NCBI RefSeq assembly: GCF_023109105.1
Contig: NZ_JALDTZ010000003.1
Location: 111,152-175,151 of the forward strand
Direction: 5' to 3'
Source: Streptococcus mitis
Lineage (GTDB): Bacteria > Bacillota > Bacilli > Lactobacillales > Streptococcaceae
DNA length: 64,000 bases
The translations under genes were made by a program, and so were the position numbers. This document shows, in pieces, positions 16,099-24,620 of the stretch. The notes under the pieces were generated by a model, which was not told where the DNA came from, searched no databases, and saw only the letters and a program-made list of their open reading frames with translations. The stretch's first letter is position 1; every line of letters begins with the position of its first letter.

Positions 16099-16317
16099 AT
16101 GGCATTGTTTCAATTTTTAGTGTCAAAACTTGGTGTTCCAGCAGTCGCATTTTTTGCTGGTATGAAGGCTCTTAAAGCATGGAAGGAGCAGCAGTTAGGA
16201 AAACTTGTTGTGATTGTTTTGGTTGCAGGATTCATTCTTTTCTTTTTTGAAAATCCTGAGACAGTATTAAATGCTACGAAGCCTATTTGGTCTAAAGCCC
16301 TTGAATTATTCAAGTAG
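16099..16317 (+). CDS. Small membrane conjugation protein (ConC/TcpD-like)
   Basis: A 72-residue protein with a hydrophobic N-terminal helix (about residues 8-24) and a strong membrane segment at about 36-51 (VVIVLVAGFILFFF). Small membrane proteins in this slot, between TcpC and TcpE homologues, are ConC in ICEBs1 and TcpD in pCW3 and are needed for transfer. AAAGGAG precedes the ATG. Assignment is by position and topology, because the sequence is too short to place by motif. Confidence 0.75.
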   Translation: MALFQFLVSKLGVPAVAFFAGMKALKAWKEQQLGKLVVIVLVAGFILFFFENPETVLNATKPIWSKALELFK

Positions 16318-16326
16318 GAAAATGTT

Positions 16327-16719
16327 ATGAGGAGGGAAGATAAAAAACTCTATGTTTATACTACTGCTTTTAAACAACCTATTTGGGTACATAAGATAAA
16401 TGAGGATTTTAGTTTACCATTTGCGATAAAAATGTCGACTATAGTCTATACTCTAGTAAGTTTTGTTTTAGTATGGTTCTTACTAGGGTATGTACCCTTA
16501 TTGGATTGGGGTTTTCGTTTTGTAACTTCATTGTTTGCTGGTTGGTGGTGTGGAAACATATTATCTGAGAATAAGATTGATGGAAAAACATTGTTTCGAT
16601 TTCTAGTGGACTATTTCAAGTTTTGGGTTGAGTATGATAGAGAACGGACAACAATGTATCTATGTAAAGGAAAAAAATATGAGAAAGTGAGAAGAATTTA
16701 TCGTGGAATTAACGAATAA
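16327..16719 (+). CDS. TcpE-family conjugation membrane protein (ConD / Tn916 Orf17)
   Basis: A 130-residue protein with two adjacent membrane segments at about residues 36-57 and 62-78 (FAGWWCGNIL) and basic ends, typical of TcpE/ConD, which recruits the VirB4-type ATPase to the membrane. The opening KLYVYTTAFKQPIWVHKI is in keeping with the family. Its last 17 bases overlap the start of the VirB4-like gene, so the two partners are translationally coupled. Confidence 0.85.
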   Translation: MRREDKKLYVYTTAFKQPIWVHKINEDFSLPFAIKMSTIVYTLVSFVLVWFLLGYVPLLDWGFRFVTSLFAGWWCGNILSENKIDGKTLFRFLVDYFKFWVEYDRERTTMYLCKGKKYEKVRRIYRGINE

Positions 16720-19210
16720 CATTTGGGCGATAGATGATAGCTTGATTCTCTTAAAAGATGGAAGTGTGCTGGCTGTATTTGAAGTAGAGCCACAAGTCAT
16801 CAATACGATTGAAGATGGTGAGAAAGAGGACAGCAAAGACCTAGTATTTAATAATTTGTCTAGTATTGCTGAATACAATGATCTTGCGATTCATACTATT
16901 AACTTTGATTTAGATTTAGCAAAGAAGATAGCTTTACTATCTCAGGATATTGAACAAGATGTTGGTACAAGTCCGTTAGGAAATTATGTGATTTCAAAAC
17001 TAGAAGAAAGGCTAGAGGAAGAAGTTACATATTTAACAGAGTCAAGAGATTATTTAGTTGTACCTTTAAAGTCGGTCAATGTGTCGTCTGATTTTAAGGT
17101 GACGATTAAGCAGACGATTATGACTTTCCGAAAAACAATTATGAAAATGATTGGCTTTGAAGAGTTGCCGAAAGTTGAATGGTGGAAGGATTGGGAAAAA
17201 CAGAAAGAATTGATTCAAACAAAGTTACACGCTTTAACTATTAAGGAAATTGAAAAAACTGATTTAGAGCTATTGAATCGAATTCATTTTTTGAATGGTC
17301 AATACTATGATAAGGAAAGTGAAATTGTTGCGCTTGAAAATTCGATTGAGAATGTGGACGAAACAATTATTGAAGTTGGTGCTGGAAATGCTTTGAAGCT
17401 GATCAATGGTGAAGAAGAAAGTTATGTTGCAACGATTCCTGTATATGCTTATCCCAAAAACGTTTCTTATCTACATTTACTAGAGGAAATTAAGAATATT
17501 GGTTTTCCTGTCAATAGTGTGTTGAAAGTTCGTTTTTCAACAAGAAGTGGAATCTATTCTTTGAGCACAAAAGCAAGAAATAAACGTAAAAATCTTGGGA
17601 ATACAGTAAATGAAACTGCTGAGAATGATGATGTTCAAAAAATTGAAGTTTTGGAAAGTCATGAGTTGTTAGAAGATTTTCAAGAGAAGCATGATAATAA
17701 GGAATTGATGGTAACGTATCTTCACTTGTTACAGATTACTGGTGACAGTATTGAAGAATTGAATGTGAAGTATGATGTATTAGCTTCAAGATTGAAAGAT
17801 ATGGAAGTTGAAATTGTCAAGGCTGTTGCAGATCAAGTTTATTTATTCTATAAGTGTCGTTTGACAGAGTTGATTGATAATAAAAGAGAAAGTTATTTAC
17901 AATATTCAAGTCTGCGTGGATTATGTGAGAATCTTTTCTTTACAAAGAAAAAAGTAGGTACAGATATTGGCTTTCCTATTGCTCGAATTGATAAAGAAAT
18001 TGCTTCATGGTTTGGAGATTTTAAACGTGCTTTGGATTCAAGTACCAATATTGTGTTTACGAACTTGCTACAAGCGAATAAAATTGGTATTCATGGAAAG
18101 GAAACAAGCAATCCTCATACAGCTATTACTGGTGCGACTGGGAATGGAAAATCTTTCCTGACAAAGTTATTATTTGTTTTTCATGCTCTATTTAAGGCTA
18201 GAGTATTATATGTCGATCCCAAAGCTGAAATGAAGAAACAGTTTTTGTCAGTTTTAGCTAAGTTAGAAAAAGCTGGTACCTATAAACCACTTCAAAAATT
18301 TATACACTCTATTCGTTTTATCACTTTGGATATGCGAAAAGAGGAAAATAGAGGGGTTCTTGATCCATTCTCATTTTTAGAAGATGAAGGAGAGTTGACA
18401 GAATTAGCAACAGTACTTGTAGCTTCTGTATTGGATAAAGATTCTTATATCAAGATTCAACCCTATCTGTTAGATGCGATTGATAAGGTATTTGAGCGTA
18501 GGAATGCTGGTGAAAAGGTTGGTATGTTGCAGGTATTTGCAGAATTAGAAAATAATGCAAAAGAAGAAGTTGCTACTGCTGGCTATTTCCTGAAGAGAAT
18601 TTCAAAGAATTCACTGCTATCTTTGTGCTTTTCTGATGGTAGTCAAGAAGTTTTGAAAACAGATGATAAAGTAATTATTGTTGAAATTACAGGTCTTGAT
18701 ATGCCTAAAGGTACAAATAAAGATGAAATGACTGAAACTCAGTTGAGAAGTTTGACCGTTATGTATGCTTTAACTTATTTCTGTGCGATTTTTGGTGAAC
18801 GTGAGAAAGATAAGGAAACAATGTTATTCCTTGATGAAGCATGGCAGATTATGTCAACTCCTGCTGGACGACAAGTAGTTAACCGTATTAAACGTACAGG
18901 ACGATCCTTTAACAATTTCTTGGTATTGGTGACTCAATCTGTAAAAGACTTGAAAACAAGTGATGATACAACTGGATTTGGTACAGTCTTTGCTTTTCCT
19001 GAACATACAGAAACAGAAGCAATACTGGAACATTTACGAGTTGAAAATGATGAATTATCAAGAGCGTGGTTAGAAAATCAAACAATGGGTCAATGTATCT
19101 ATTACGATACTTTCGGACGAAAAGAACGTATTACAGTAGATGGTACAATTTTCCCTGAGTTTTTACCATTATTTGAAACAGTTGAATCTAGTTTAGTGTC
19201 AGTACAGTAA
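16703..19210 (+). CDS. VirB4-like conjugation ATPase (ConE / Tn916 Orf16 / TcpF)
   Basis: An 835-residue ATPase that powers assembly or operation of the transfer channel. Start is GTG at 16703, inside the tcpE-like gene. An N-terminal CagE/VirB4-type domain leads to the motor domain with Walker A TGATGNGKS near residues 475-483, DPKAEMKK near 506-513, Walker B ETMLFLDEAW near 705-714 and a sensor region VLVTQSVKDL. Size and motif order agree with Tn916 Orf16 (815 residues). Cytoplasmic face of the membrane, probably held by the TcpE homologue. Confidence 0.93.
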   Translation: MELTNNIWAIDDSLILLKDGSVLAVFEVEPQVINTIEDGEKEDSKDLVFNNLSSIAEYNDLAIHTINFDLDLAKKIALLSQDIEQDVGTSPLGNYVISKLEERLEEEVTYLTESRDYLVVPLKSVNVSSDFKVTIKQTIMTFRKTIMKMIGFEELPKVEWWKDWEKQKELIQTKLHALTIKEIEKTDLELLNRIHFLNGQYYDKESEIVALENSIENVDETIIEVGAGNALKLINGEEESYVATIPVYAYPKNVSYLHLLEEIKNIGFPVNSVLKVRFSTRSGIYSLSTKARNKRKNLGNTVNETAENDDVQKIEVLESHELLEDFQEKHDNKELMVTYLHLLQITGDSIEELNVKYDVLASRLKDMEVEIVKAVADQVYLFYKCRLTELIDNKRESYLQYSSLRGLCENLFFTKKKVGTDIGFPIARIDKEIASWFGDFKRALDSSTNIVFTNLLQANKIGIHGKETSNPHTAITGATGNGKSFLTKLLFVFHALFKARVLYVDPKAEMKKQFLSVLAKLEKAGTYKPLQKFIHSIRFITLDMRKEENRGVLDPFSFLEDEGELTELATVLVASVLDKDSYIKIQPYLLDAIDKVFERRNAGEKVGMLQVFAELENNAKEEVATAGYFLKRISKNSLLSLCFSDGSQEVLKTDDKVIIVEITGLDMPKGTNKDEMTETQLRSLTVMYALTYFCAIFGEREKDKETMLFLDEAWQIMSTPAGRQVVNRIKRTGRSFNNFLVLVTQSVKDLKTSDDTTGFGTVFAFPEHTETEAILEHLRVENDELSRAWLENQTMGQCIYYDTFGRKERITVDGTIFPEFLPLFETVESSLVSVQ

Positions 19211-19219
19211 GGGGGAAAA

Positions 19220-21286
19220 ATGAGAAGGAATATTTTATTAGGATTTATTTTGTCTATATTTTTCTTTCCTTTTGTAGCTAGTGCTACTGAGCCAATTTTA
19301 CCGAATAATAATTTTAATATTATTGAGTTTGATAAAAATACAAATACTCCCAAATTAACCGATCCTGCTGAAAATGCAAAAAAAATACTGGATAATGCCA
19401 AAAAGGCAAAAGAAACACAAGATGCCTTAAAGAAAAAAGAAGAAGAATCAAGCAAATTGACTTTTGAAAATTATAAGTCCAAAATGTCTGATTTGACTAG
19501 TAAGGTTTATTTTGATAAGAAATTTTTTGGATTTGATTCAAATATGAATTATTTCTTCAATTCGATTGTGCAAGCTGTATTTTGGGTATCAAAATTTATC
19601 TTTTGGATTATTGCTGGTATTTATGGTGCAGTTGATGGAATGAGTGATATAACTTCTTTATTGAATAATACGATAGACAATTCTAGTAAAGTATTTTCTT
19701 CTCTATTCAGTAAAGAAGTTGTTTATGTTGTTGGTGCTAGTATGGCAGTTTATCTATTGTATTTGTTTGCGACTGGTAAGGGTAGTGTGATGAAATCATT
19801 TATTAAAATGGTACTGATCTATACTCTTATTGGTTTATATTTTATAAGATTCAATGTGGACGGTCAAAATAAATATTTATTGGCTCACTTATATGATGGA
19901 TTTAGAACAACAACAATTACGCTTAATGGCGAGATAACAAAAACTCTGACTTCAGAAAGTTCCAATGAGATTGATGCTTATTTTAATGATACTATTATCA
20001 AGGCTTATAAGTATATGAATTCTCCAGTAAAGGAAGATGGCTCATTTCAACTATCTGATAAGGAATTTGAAGATTTAGCTGGATATAAGCAGGGTGATGG
20101 AGATCATCTTGTCGGTGAGAAAAAAATCAAGGATATTGCCAAAGACAAAGATCCTGAAAATAAGATGTTGAAAAATGAGTGGGGAGCAAAATTTAGCTAT
20201 GCTTTTGCTTCACTGGTTGATGTAATTGTAGTTGGTAGTGTTTATCTTGTTTTAGGATTATCACGATTTTTCTTTTTAATGGTTTATATCTTTTTAATTT
20301 TGATATTGCCATTTATTTTATTGATCAGTCTATTTCCAAAGATGGAACATTTGATTCATGGATTTAATAAAAAAGCTATATCTATGTTGATTTTATCATC
20401 TGTAACATTATTAGCTACAACATTGTTTGTATTCTTCTATAATTCTTTAACAGATTTCATTGGCTATGCAGTTGGTGAAAATGTATTAGTTGTGATATTT
20501 GTAAAAGCGATATTGTTAGTTTTAATGATTAAGAATAGAGCAATGATTTTATCTATGTTCTCACGAATTGGGCGTTTGCCTGTTAGTCGAATGAATGGAT
20601 TTAATCTGAATAAAGGAACTAAAACGATTCGAGAGAAATTGTATAGGACAGGTAAAGACGGTTTAGTAGTTAGTGGTCAGTTTGCAAAAGGTGGATTGAA
20701 GATGGGGAAAGAAAGTCTACAAGCTCGTCTTAAAAATTTACGCTCGCCAACTAATAACCTGGATAAAAAACAAGGGTTGACTAAAGAACAGGTATCTGAT
20801 ACTAACGAAAATGAAACTTATAGTAGAGTTAGAGATGGTTATGCGACTGTCAAACATAGAACAACAGGTACGGTTAATGCTCTGAAAGAAAAAGGAAATA
20901 GAGCGATGTCTTTCCTTTATGAAGTTCGTACAAATGCATTTAGAAATCAAGAATCGAATAAGTTTATAGACTTAAATTCAAAAAGAAAGTCTTTTGGAAC
21001 AAAGGCAGATTATCATGAGAAAATAAAAAATAGTTCTCGTAATGAGGTGAAACGTTTGAGAGAAAAACGATTGGCCAGAAAGAAAGCAGAATTTCAAGCC
21101 AAGGTAGACAAGAGAATGAATCAAGTGAATCCTTTGAATAAGGTATCACCTCAAAAACCAAAGATTAATTCTCCGAAAAGTAAAAAAATGAAAGGAGGTA
21201 AGATTAGTAGTTTAAAGAAAAAGGGAAGAGATAAAAAAGTAGAACTTCCAAATGTAAATATTGAAAGAAAGAGGGGGAGGAAGTGA
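19220..21286 (+). CDS. Polytopic conjugation channel protein (ConG / Tn916 Orf15, VirB6-like)
   Basis: A 688-residue membrane protein: signal peptide at about 1-23, an extracellular charged segment rich in Lys/Ala/Glu, then about six or seven membrane segments between residues 110 and 445. It is followed by a long, very basic cytoplasmic tail of about 240 residues (ending NIERKRGRK) that could contact DNA or the ATPases. This is the layout of ConG/Orf15 proteins, the VirB6/TrbL-like core of Gram-positive channels. GGGGG precedes the ATG and the stop overlaps the next gene by 4 bases. Confidence 0.88.
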   Translation: MRRNILLGFILSIFFFPFVASATEPILPNNNFNIIEFDKNTNTPKLTDPAENAKKILDNAKKAKETQDALKKKEEESSKLTFENYKSKMSDLTSKVYFDKKFFGFDSNMNYFFNSIVQAVFWVSKFIFWIIAGIYGAVDGMSDITSLLNNTIDNSSKVFSSLFSKEVVYVVGASMAVYLLYLFATGKGSVMKSFIKMVLIYTLIGLYFIRFNVDGQNKYLLAHLYDGFRTTTITLNGEITKTLTSESSNEIDAYFNDTIIKAYKYMNSPVKEDGSFQLSDKEFEDLAGYKQGDGDHLVGEKKIKDIAKDKDPENKMLKNEWGAKFSYAFASLVDVIVVGSVYLVLGLSRFFFLMVYIFLILILPFILLISLFPKMEHLIHGFNKKAISMLILSSVTLLATTLFVFFYNSLTDFIGYAVGENVLVVIFVKAILLVLMIKNRAMILSMFSRIGRLPVSRMNGFNLNKGTKTIREKLYRTGKDGLVVSGQFAKGGLKMGKESLQARLKNLRSPTNNLDKKQGLTKEQVSDTNENETYSRVRDGYATVKHRTTGTVNALKEKGNRAMSFLYEVRTNAFRNQESNKFIDLNSKRKSFGTKADYHEKIKNSSRNEVKRLREKRLARKKAEFQAKVDKRMNQVNPLNKVSPQKPKINSPKSKKMKGGKISSLKKKGRDKKVELPNVNIERKRGRK

Positions 21287-22380
21287 TAGCTAAAAAATAC
21301 GCAAAAATTTTTGGTTCTATAATTGCGACAATTCTACCCTTATTTCTAATCTTGATTCTGATGATTGGATTTGTAGGTGTGTCTTCAGGGAGTTCATCTG
21401 ATAGTACGACTGGAAAGAGAACACGTTTAACAGCACAAGAAGTAGCTCAAAAAGCGAATATCTCGGTGGAACGTGCAGAAGATGTCATTAAGATTCTTAA
21501 CTGGCAACTATCTAAAGAGAAATTTACTTTAGAGGGTGCTAGTGGTTCTCTTGCAAATGCTGAAAGAGAAAGTGGATTTGATCCTAAACTAACGAATCCT
21601 TCAGGTGGGGTTGCTGGATATTTCCAATGGTCAGGTTGGGATAATACTATCAATGGTGATAGATGGAGAAATGCAAGTTCTCGTGCTTTGGATAGTACAG
21701 TAGAGCTAGAACTAATGAGCTATGAATTAAATCATGGCTATAAAAAAGTCAAAGATTATATGCAAAAGGCAACTGATCCTTTTGAAAGTGCCAAGTATTG
21801 GTCTGAACATTATGAAGGTGTATTGTTATCAGACGGACAAACAAAACTAGAGAAACTAGAAAAGGACAGTAAGAAGTGGTATGAAGTCTTTAAAGGTACG
21901 ATTGAATCAGACGGTTCATCAAGTAGCAATTCAATAGCAGGGAGCGTAGATGTTCCATTTGGTCAGGTTTCGACTGAATTACCTAGTGGATTTTCGATTG
22001 ATAAGGAAATAAATCAAGATGGCTATATCACTCAGTCTTATCCGTATGGTCAATGTACTTGGTATGTTTTCAATCGGGCAAAAGAATTTGGAATAAACTT
22101 TGATCCGTATATGGGAAATGGTCAGGATTGGGCACACAAGGATGGATATGAGGTGACAAATACACCGACTAAACATTCTGCTGTTTCGTTTCAAGGAGGA
22201 CAAGCAGGTAGTCATGCAACTTATGGTCATGTTGCCTTTGTCGAGGATGTTAAAGATGATGGTTCGATATTGATTTCTGAATGTAATGTGATCCAACCGA
22301 TGCAAGGAACAGGAATTACTGATTATCGTGTCTTTACTGCTGACCAAGCAAAAAACTTTTTATATGTAATTGGTAAATAA
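21283..22380 (+). CDS. Bifunctional conjugative cell-wall hydrolase (CwlT-like) with CHAP domain
   Basis: A 365-residue GTG-started protein with an N-terminal membrane anchor (about residues 8-31), a phage-tail-lysozyme-like muramidase domain at about 60-195 (ANAERESGFDP, GVAGYFQW) and a C-terminal CHAP amidase/endopeptidase domain with catalytic Cys in YGQCTWYVF (about residue 258) and His in YGHVAFVE (about 315). CwlT/Orf14 proteins open peptidoglycan for the channel. The two-domain architecture is usual, but ICEBs1 and Tn916 use NlpC/P60 as the second domain, here replaced by CHAP. Coupled to the VirB6-like gene by GTGA overlap. Confidence 0.9.
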   Translation: MIAKKYAKIFGSIIATILPLFLILILMIGFVGVSSGSSSDSTTGKRTRLTAQEVAQKANISVERAEDVIKILNWQLSKEKFTLEGASGSLANAERESGFDPKLTNPSGGVAGYFQWSGWDNTINGDRWRNASSRALDSTVELELMSYELNHGYKKVKDYMQKATDPFESAKYWSEHYEGVLLSDGQTKLEKLEKDSKKWYEVFKGTIESDGSSSSNSIAGSVDVPFGQVSTELPSGFSIDKEINQDGYITQSYPYGQCTWYVFNRAKEFGINFDPYMGNGQDWAHKDGYEVTNTPTKHSAVSFQGGQAGSHATYGHVAFVEDVKDDGSILISECNVIQPMQGTGITDYRVFTADQAKNFLYVIGK

Positions 22381-22395
22381 GAAAAGAGGAAAAAT

Positions 22396-23268
22396 ATGAA
22401 TAAAAAATTTGTAACATTGTTGTCAGTGGCTGTATTGAGTTCAGTCGCAAATGGAATTTTAGCAGATGAAATTAATTTGGGTGGAAATAGTTCAACTCCA
22501 AATGATAATTCAGGTTTAGTAGTTTCAGAAAAACCTGCCGAAGCGCCTACGGAATCTACAGCGACAACAGTAAATGAAAATCTGGATTTGGGTGGAAGTG
22601 TGGATAAAAAAGAGGACAAGGATAGTACAGGAGTAGTTGTAGAGAAGATAATGCCAACGGAACAACCAAAAGAAGATAAACCATCTGAAGAACTTGGAAA
22701 AGATACTAATAAGAATCAGGAACACGATCATACAGGTGTAGTTGTGGAGCCAACAAGTCCTTCTACCAATAAATCTAAAGAAGAAAAGCCTGTTGAAAAT
22801 GTAGATGGTGATAAACAAGGAGATCAAAAATCTTCTGATTCAACTTCGGAAAAATCAAAAGAGGGAGAAGAAAATACGAAACCAAATAAAGAAGATACTC
22901 CAGAAGTGAAGGAACAAAAACAAAAGGCAGAGGATAATGTTGGAGTAAAAGAAAAAGAAGAACCTAAACCCTTAAATGTGACTAAAGAAGAAATTAAGGA
23001 AAAACCTATCGAAACAAATACAGGATATAAGATTGTAGGCACTAATAAAGGCAAAGTAGTTGTAGAAGAAAGTGAAGGCAATTATGTAGAAAAAGAGCCT
23101 TATGAAGTGGGAGCAGTCAAACAAAAAGATGGAACAATCGCTTTGAAAGATAAGGAAGGGGAACTAAAAGTTCTTCCAAATACTGGAACAGCTAGCACAA
23201 TTTTTGCAACTATTTGGGGATTTGTTGGTTTAGTTGCGACATTTTTGGGAAAACGAAAAGTTAAGTAG
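22396..23268 (+). CDS. LPXTG surface protein with TGVVVE repeats
   Basis: A 290-residue secreted protein: signal peptide at about 1-23 ending ANGILA, a long low-complexity Glu/Lys/Pro/Ser-rich stalk with repeated units (NLGG or DLGG, then SGLVV, STGVVVE and HTGVVVE), and an LPNTG sortase signal followed by a membrane segment and KRKVK. No globular adhesive domain is evident apart from a short segment near residues 205-260. It directly follows the hydrolase gene in the transfer operon and precedes a terminator. A role in mating contact or in occupying the recipient-facing wall is inference. Confidence 0.85.
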   Translation: MNKKFVTLLSVAVLSSVANGILADEINLGGNSSTPNDNSGLVVSEKPAEAPTESTATTVNENLDLGGSVDKKEDKDSTGVVVEKIMPTEQPKEDKPSEELGKDTNKNQEHDHTGVVVEPTSPSTNKSKEEKPVENVDGDKQGDQKSSDSTSEKSKEGEENTKPNKEDTPEVKEQKQKAEDNVGVKEKEEPKPLNVTKEEIKEKPIETNTGYKIVGTNKGKVVVEESEGNYVEKEPYEVGAVKQKDGTIALKDKEGELKVLPNTGTASTIFATIWGFVGLVATFLGKRKVK

Positions 23269-23280
23269 CACAAAATTAGC

Positions 23281-23310
23281 CAAGGCAGGGTAAAACTTGC
23301 CTTGTTTTTT
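23281..23310 (+). terminator. Terminator of the transfer operon
   Basis: CAAGGCA (23281-23287) pairs with TGCCTTG (23298-23304) and is followed by six T, 12 bases after the LPXTG gene. Confidence 0.9.
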
Positions 23311-23329
23311 GTTGGTTTAAGGAGTTAAA

Positions 23330-23647
23330 ATGGATCAAGTAGAATTATTAAAAATCTATGCTGTGAAGTTAGCTAGTAGGTTAGGTGAAAATCAAGAATC
23401 TGTAGAGTTTATTGCTGACTCTGTTACTGATCATGGTATTGAAACTATGATAGTTGAAGTTATAAAAAATGCGAAGTTTGTTAAAGTTATTTATGATTTT
23501 GAAGGGAGTCATGCTAATAAAAAATTACCAAGAAGAAATTATGCGAGTGTATCTGTGTCAGTTGAGGAAGGCTACTCTTTTGATTTTAGTAGAGGGGTAG
23601 CTTATACTTATTTTCCTGATATAGAGAAGTTGTTAGAACAATTATAA
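23330..23647 (+). CDS. Hypothetical ICE protein
   Basis: A 105-residue soluble protein with an AAGGAG site before the ATG. Mixed alpha/beta composition, with no signal peptide or membrane segment; the segment KVIYDFEGSHANKKLPRR is basic between two acidic parts. I do not recognise the family. It lies between the transfer-operon terminator and a separate small promoter, so it may be read through from the operon or have a promoter of its own that I do not see. Confidence 0.6.
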   Translation: MDQVELLKIYAVKLASRLGENQESVEFIADSVTDHGIETMIVEVIKNAKFVKVIYDFEGSHANKKLPRRNYASVSVSVEEGYSFDFSRGVAYTYFPDIEKLLEQL

Positions 23648-23661
23648 AATAATTGAAAATG

Positions 23662-23670
23662 TGATATAAT
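23662..23670 (+). promoter_or_regulatory. Extended -10 promoter of the DUF4160 gene pair
   Basis: TGATATAAT stands 26 bases before the ATG at 23697. There is no good -35, as is usual for extended -10 promoters in streptococci. Confidence 0.6.
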
Positions 23671-23696
23671 AAAAGAAAGTGAAAGGAGAAGGAATC

Positions 23697-23948
23697 ATGA
23701 TTAAAGAATTTGGTGTTACAAATCTAGAAGTCACAAAAGAGGATATTTTTAAAAATCCCAATAACCCTATTTTACGTATGTATGATGATGAAGAATTGAT
23801 TGGAACTTTTAATATTCTTACAGGTGAAGTCTTAGAGGACTTGGACTTGGCTGATTATGATATTCGGTTTGCTCAAAAACAAATTGAATTGAATCGTGAT
23901 AACTACCTTGAAACGTGGAAGGACTACGTGGGGTTGTTACATGCCTAA
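23697..23948 (+). CDS. Small acidic protein paired with DUF4160 gene
   Basis: An 83-residue acidic protein. I take the ATG at 23697 because AAAGGAGAAGG precedes it; an upstream TTG at 23679 lies within that ribosome-binding region. Its final 8 bases overlap the following DUF4160 gene, so the two are made together. DUF4160 proteins are often encoded beside a second small protein in toxin-antitoxin-like pairs, commonly of the DUF2442 family; this one does not show a clear DUF2442 pattern. Function unknown. Confidence 0.65.
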   Translation: MIKEFGVTNLEVTKEDIFKNPNNPILRMYDDEELIGTFNILTGEVLEDLDLADYDIRFAQKQIELNRDNYLETWKDYVGLLHA

Positions 23949-24186
23949 GTATTCTTTTTTGAAGTATGGTATTGAGATTCGTCCGAATGAACATAATCAT
24001 AAAGGTCAGAAGGCACATATTCATATCTATATCCATGGTGAGGAAGTTGGTTCAATGTTTTTGACTGGAGAGCTTCGAGATGGAAAATTAAAGTCAAAAG
24101 ATATGAAGATTGTAAGACAGTATGTCTTAGAAAATGCAGATGATCTTCAAGCTTTATGGGATGAATATCAAAAAAGTGCGTATTAA
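23941..24186 (+). CDS. DUF4160 family protein
   Basis: An 81-residue protein matching DUF4160: KYGIEIRPNEHN..GQKAHIHIYIHGEEVGSM, with the conserved H-x-H segment and the GELRDGKL turn. These proteins occur in two-gene operons suspected to be toxin-antitoxin or stress modules; biochemical activity is not established to my knowledge. The ATG at 23941 has a weak GTGGGG site and overlaps the upstream gene, so translation is coupled. A strong terminator follows. Confidence 0.7.
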   Translation: MPKYSFLKYGIEIRPNEHNHKGQKAHIHIYIHGEEVGSMFLTGELRDGKLKSKDMKIVRQYVLENADDLQALWDEYQKSAY

Positions 24187-24197
24187 GAAAATAAATT

Positions 24198-24225
24198 CAA
24201 GCCAGAAATGGCTTGTTTTTTTTTT
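24198..24225 (+). terminator. Terminator after the DUF4160 pair
   Basis: CAAGCCA, four-base loop, TGGCTTG, then ten T. It isolates the DUF4160 pair from the excisionase-integrase genes. Confidence 0.92.
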
Positions 24226-24247
24226 GCTGTTGTTTAAGGAGTAGTAA

Positions 24248-24583
24248 ATGAAAGAGTCGAAACAAGTATTTAATATTGAAGTTCCAATTCCTTCTAATAT
24301 GGTTTTGATCAGTCGTTCCGAGTATCTAGATTTAATACAGAAAGAAGAAATTGGTCAATGGTGGACTATTGATAAGGTTGAGGAATTATTGTCTATTAGT
24401 AAAACAAAATTGGTCAATGACATTTTATTGAATCCAACAATCAAAAATGAATTAGATATTGAGCAAAATAAAGAAGGATTTGTCTTATATCCGAAAAGTA
24501 AGGGGTCACCTTATAGATTTTTAGCAAGAAAAACAAGGGAATATTTTGATAAAAATTATCAAAAAATATTATTAATGTTATAA
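24248..24583 (+). CDS. DUF771-like protein, candidate excisionase/directionality factor
   Basis: A 111-residue protein with the pattern of DUF771: a short N-terminal arm, GQWWTIDKVEELLSIS (winged-helix DNA-binding start), then ELDIEQNKEGFVLYPKSKG and an aromatic-basic end. DUF771 proteins are known from streptococcal phages and elements. Position directly upstream of the integrase gene is that of xis in many ICEs and phages, so directionality control of excision is the natural inference. AAGGAG lies 10 bases before the ATG. Confidence 0.6.
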   Translation: MKESKQVFNIEVPIPSNMVLISRSEYLDLIQKEEIGQWWTIDKVEELLSISKTKLVNDILLNPTIKNELDIEQNKEGFVLYPKSKGSPYRFLARKTREYFDKNYQKILLML

Positions 24584-24620
24584 TAGAATGGTGATGACTG
24601 CCATTCAGAAAGGAGTTAGT

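Noticed and set aside
22525-23081. Minus-strand ORFs inside the second LPXTG gene
   Set aside because: They mirror the Glu/Lys-rich repeats of the plus-strand gene (Phe/Leu/Ser-rich products) and lack start signals.
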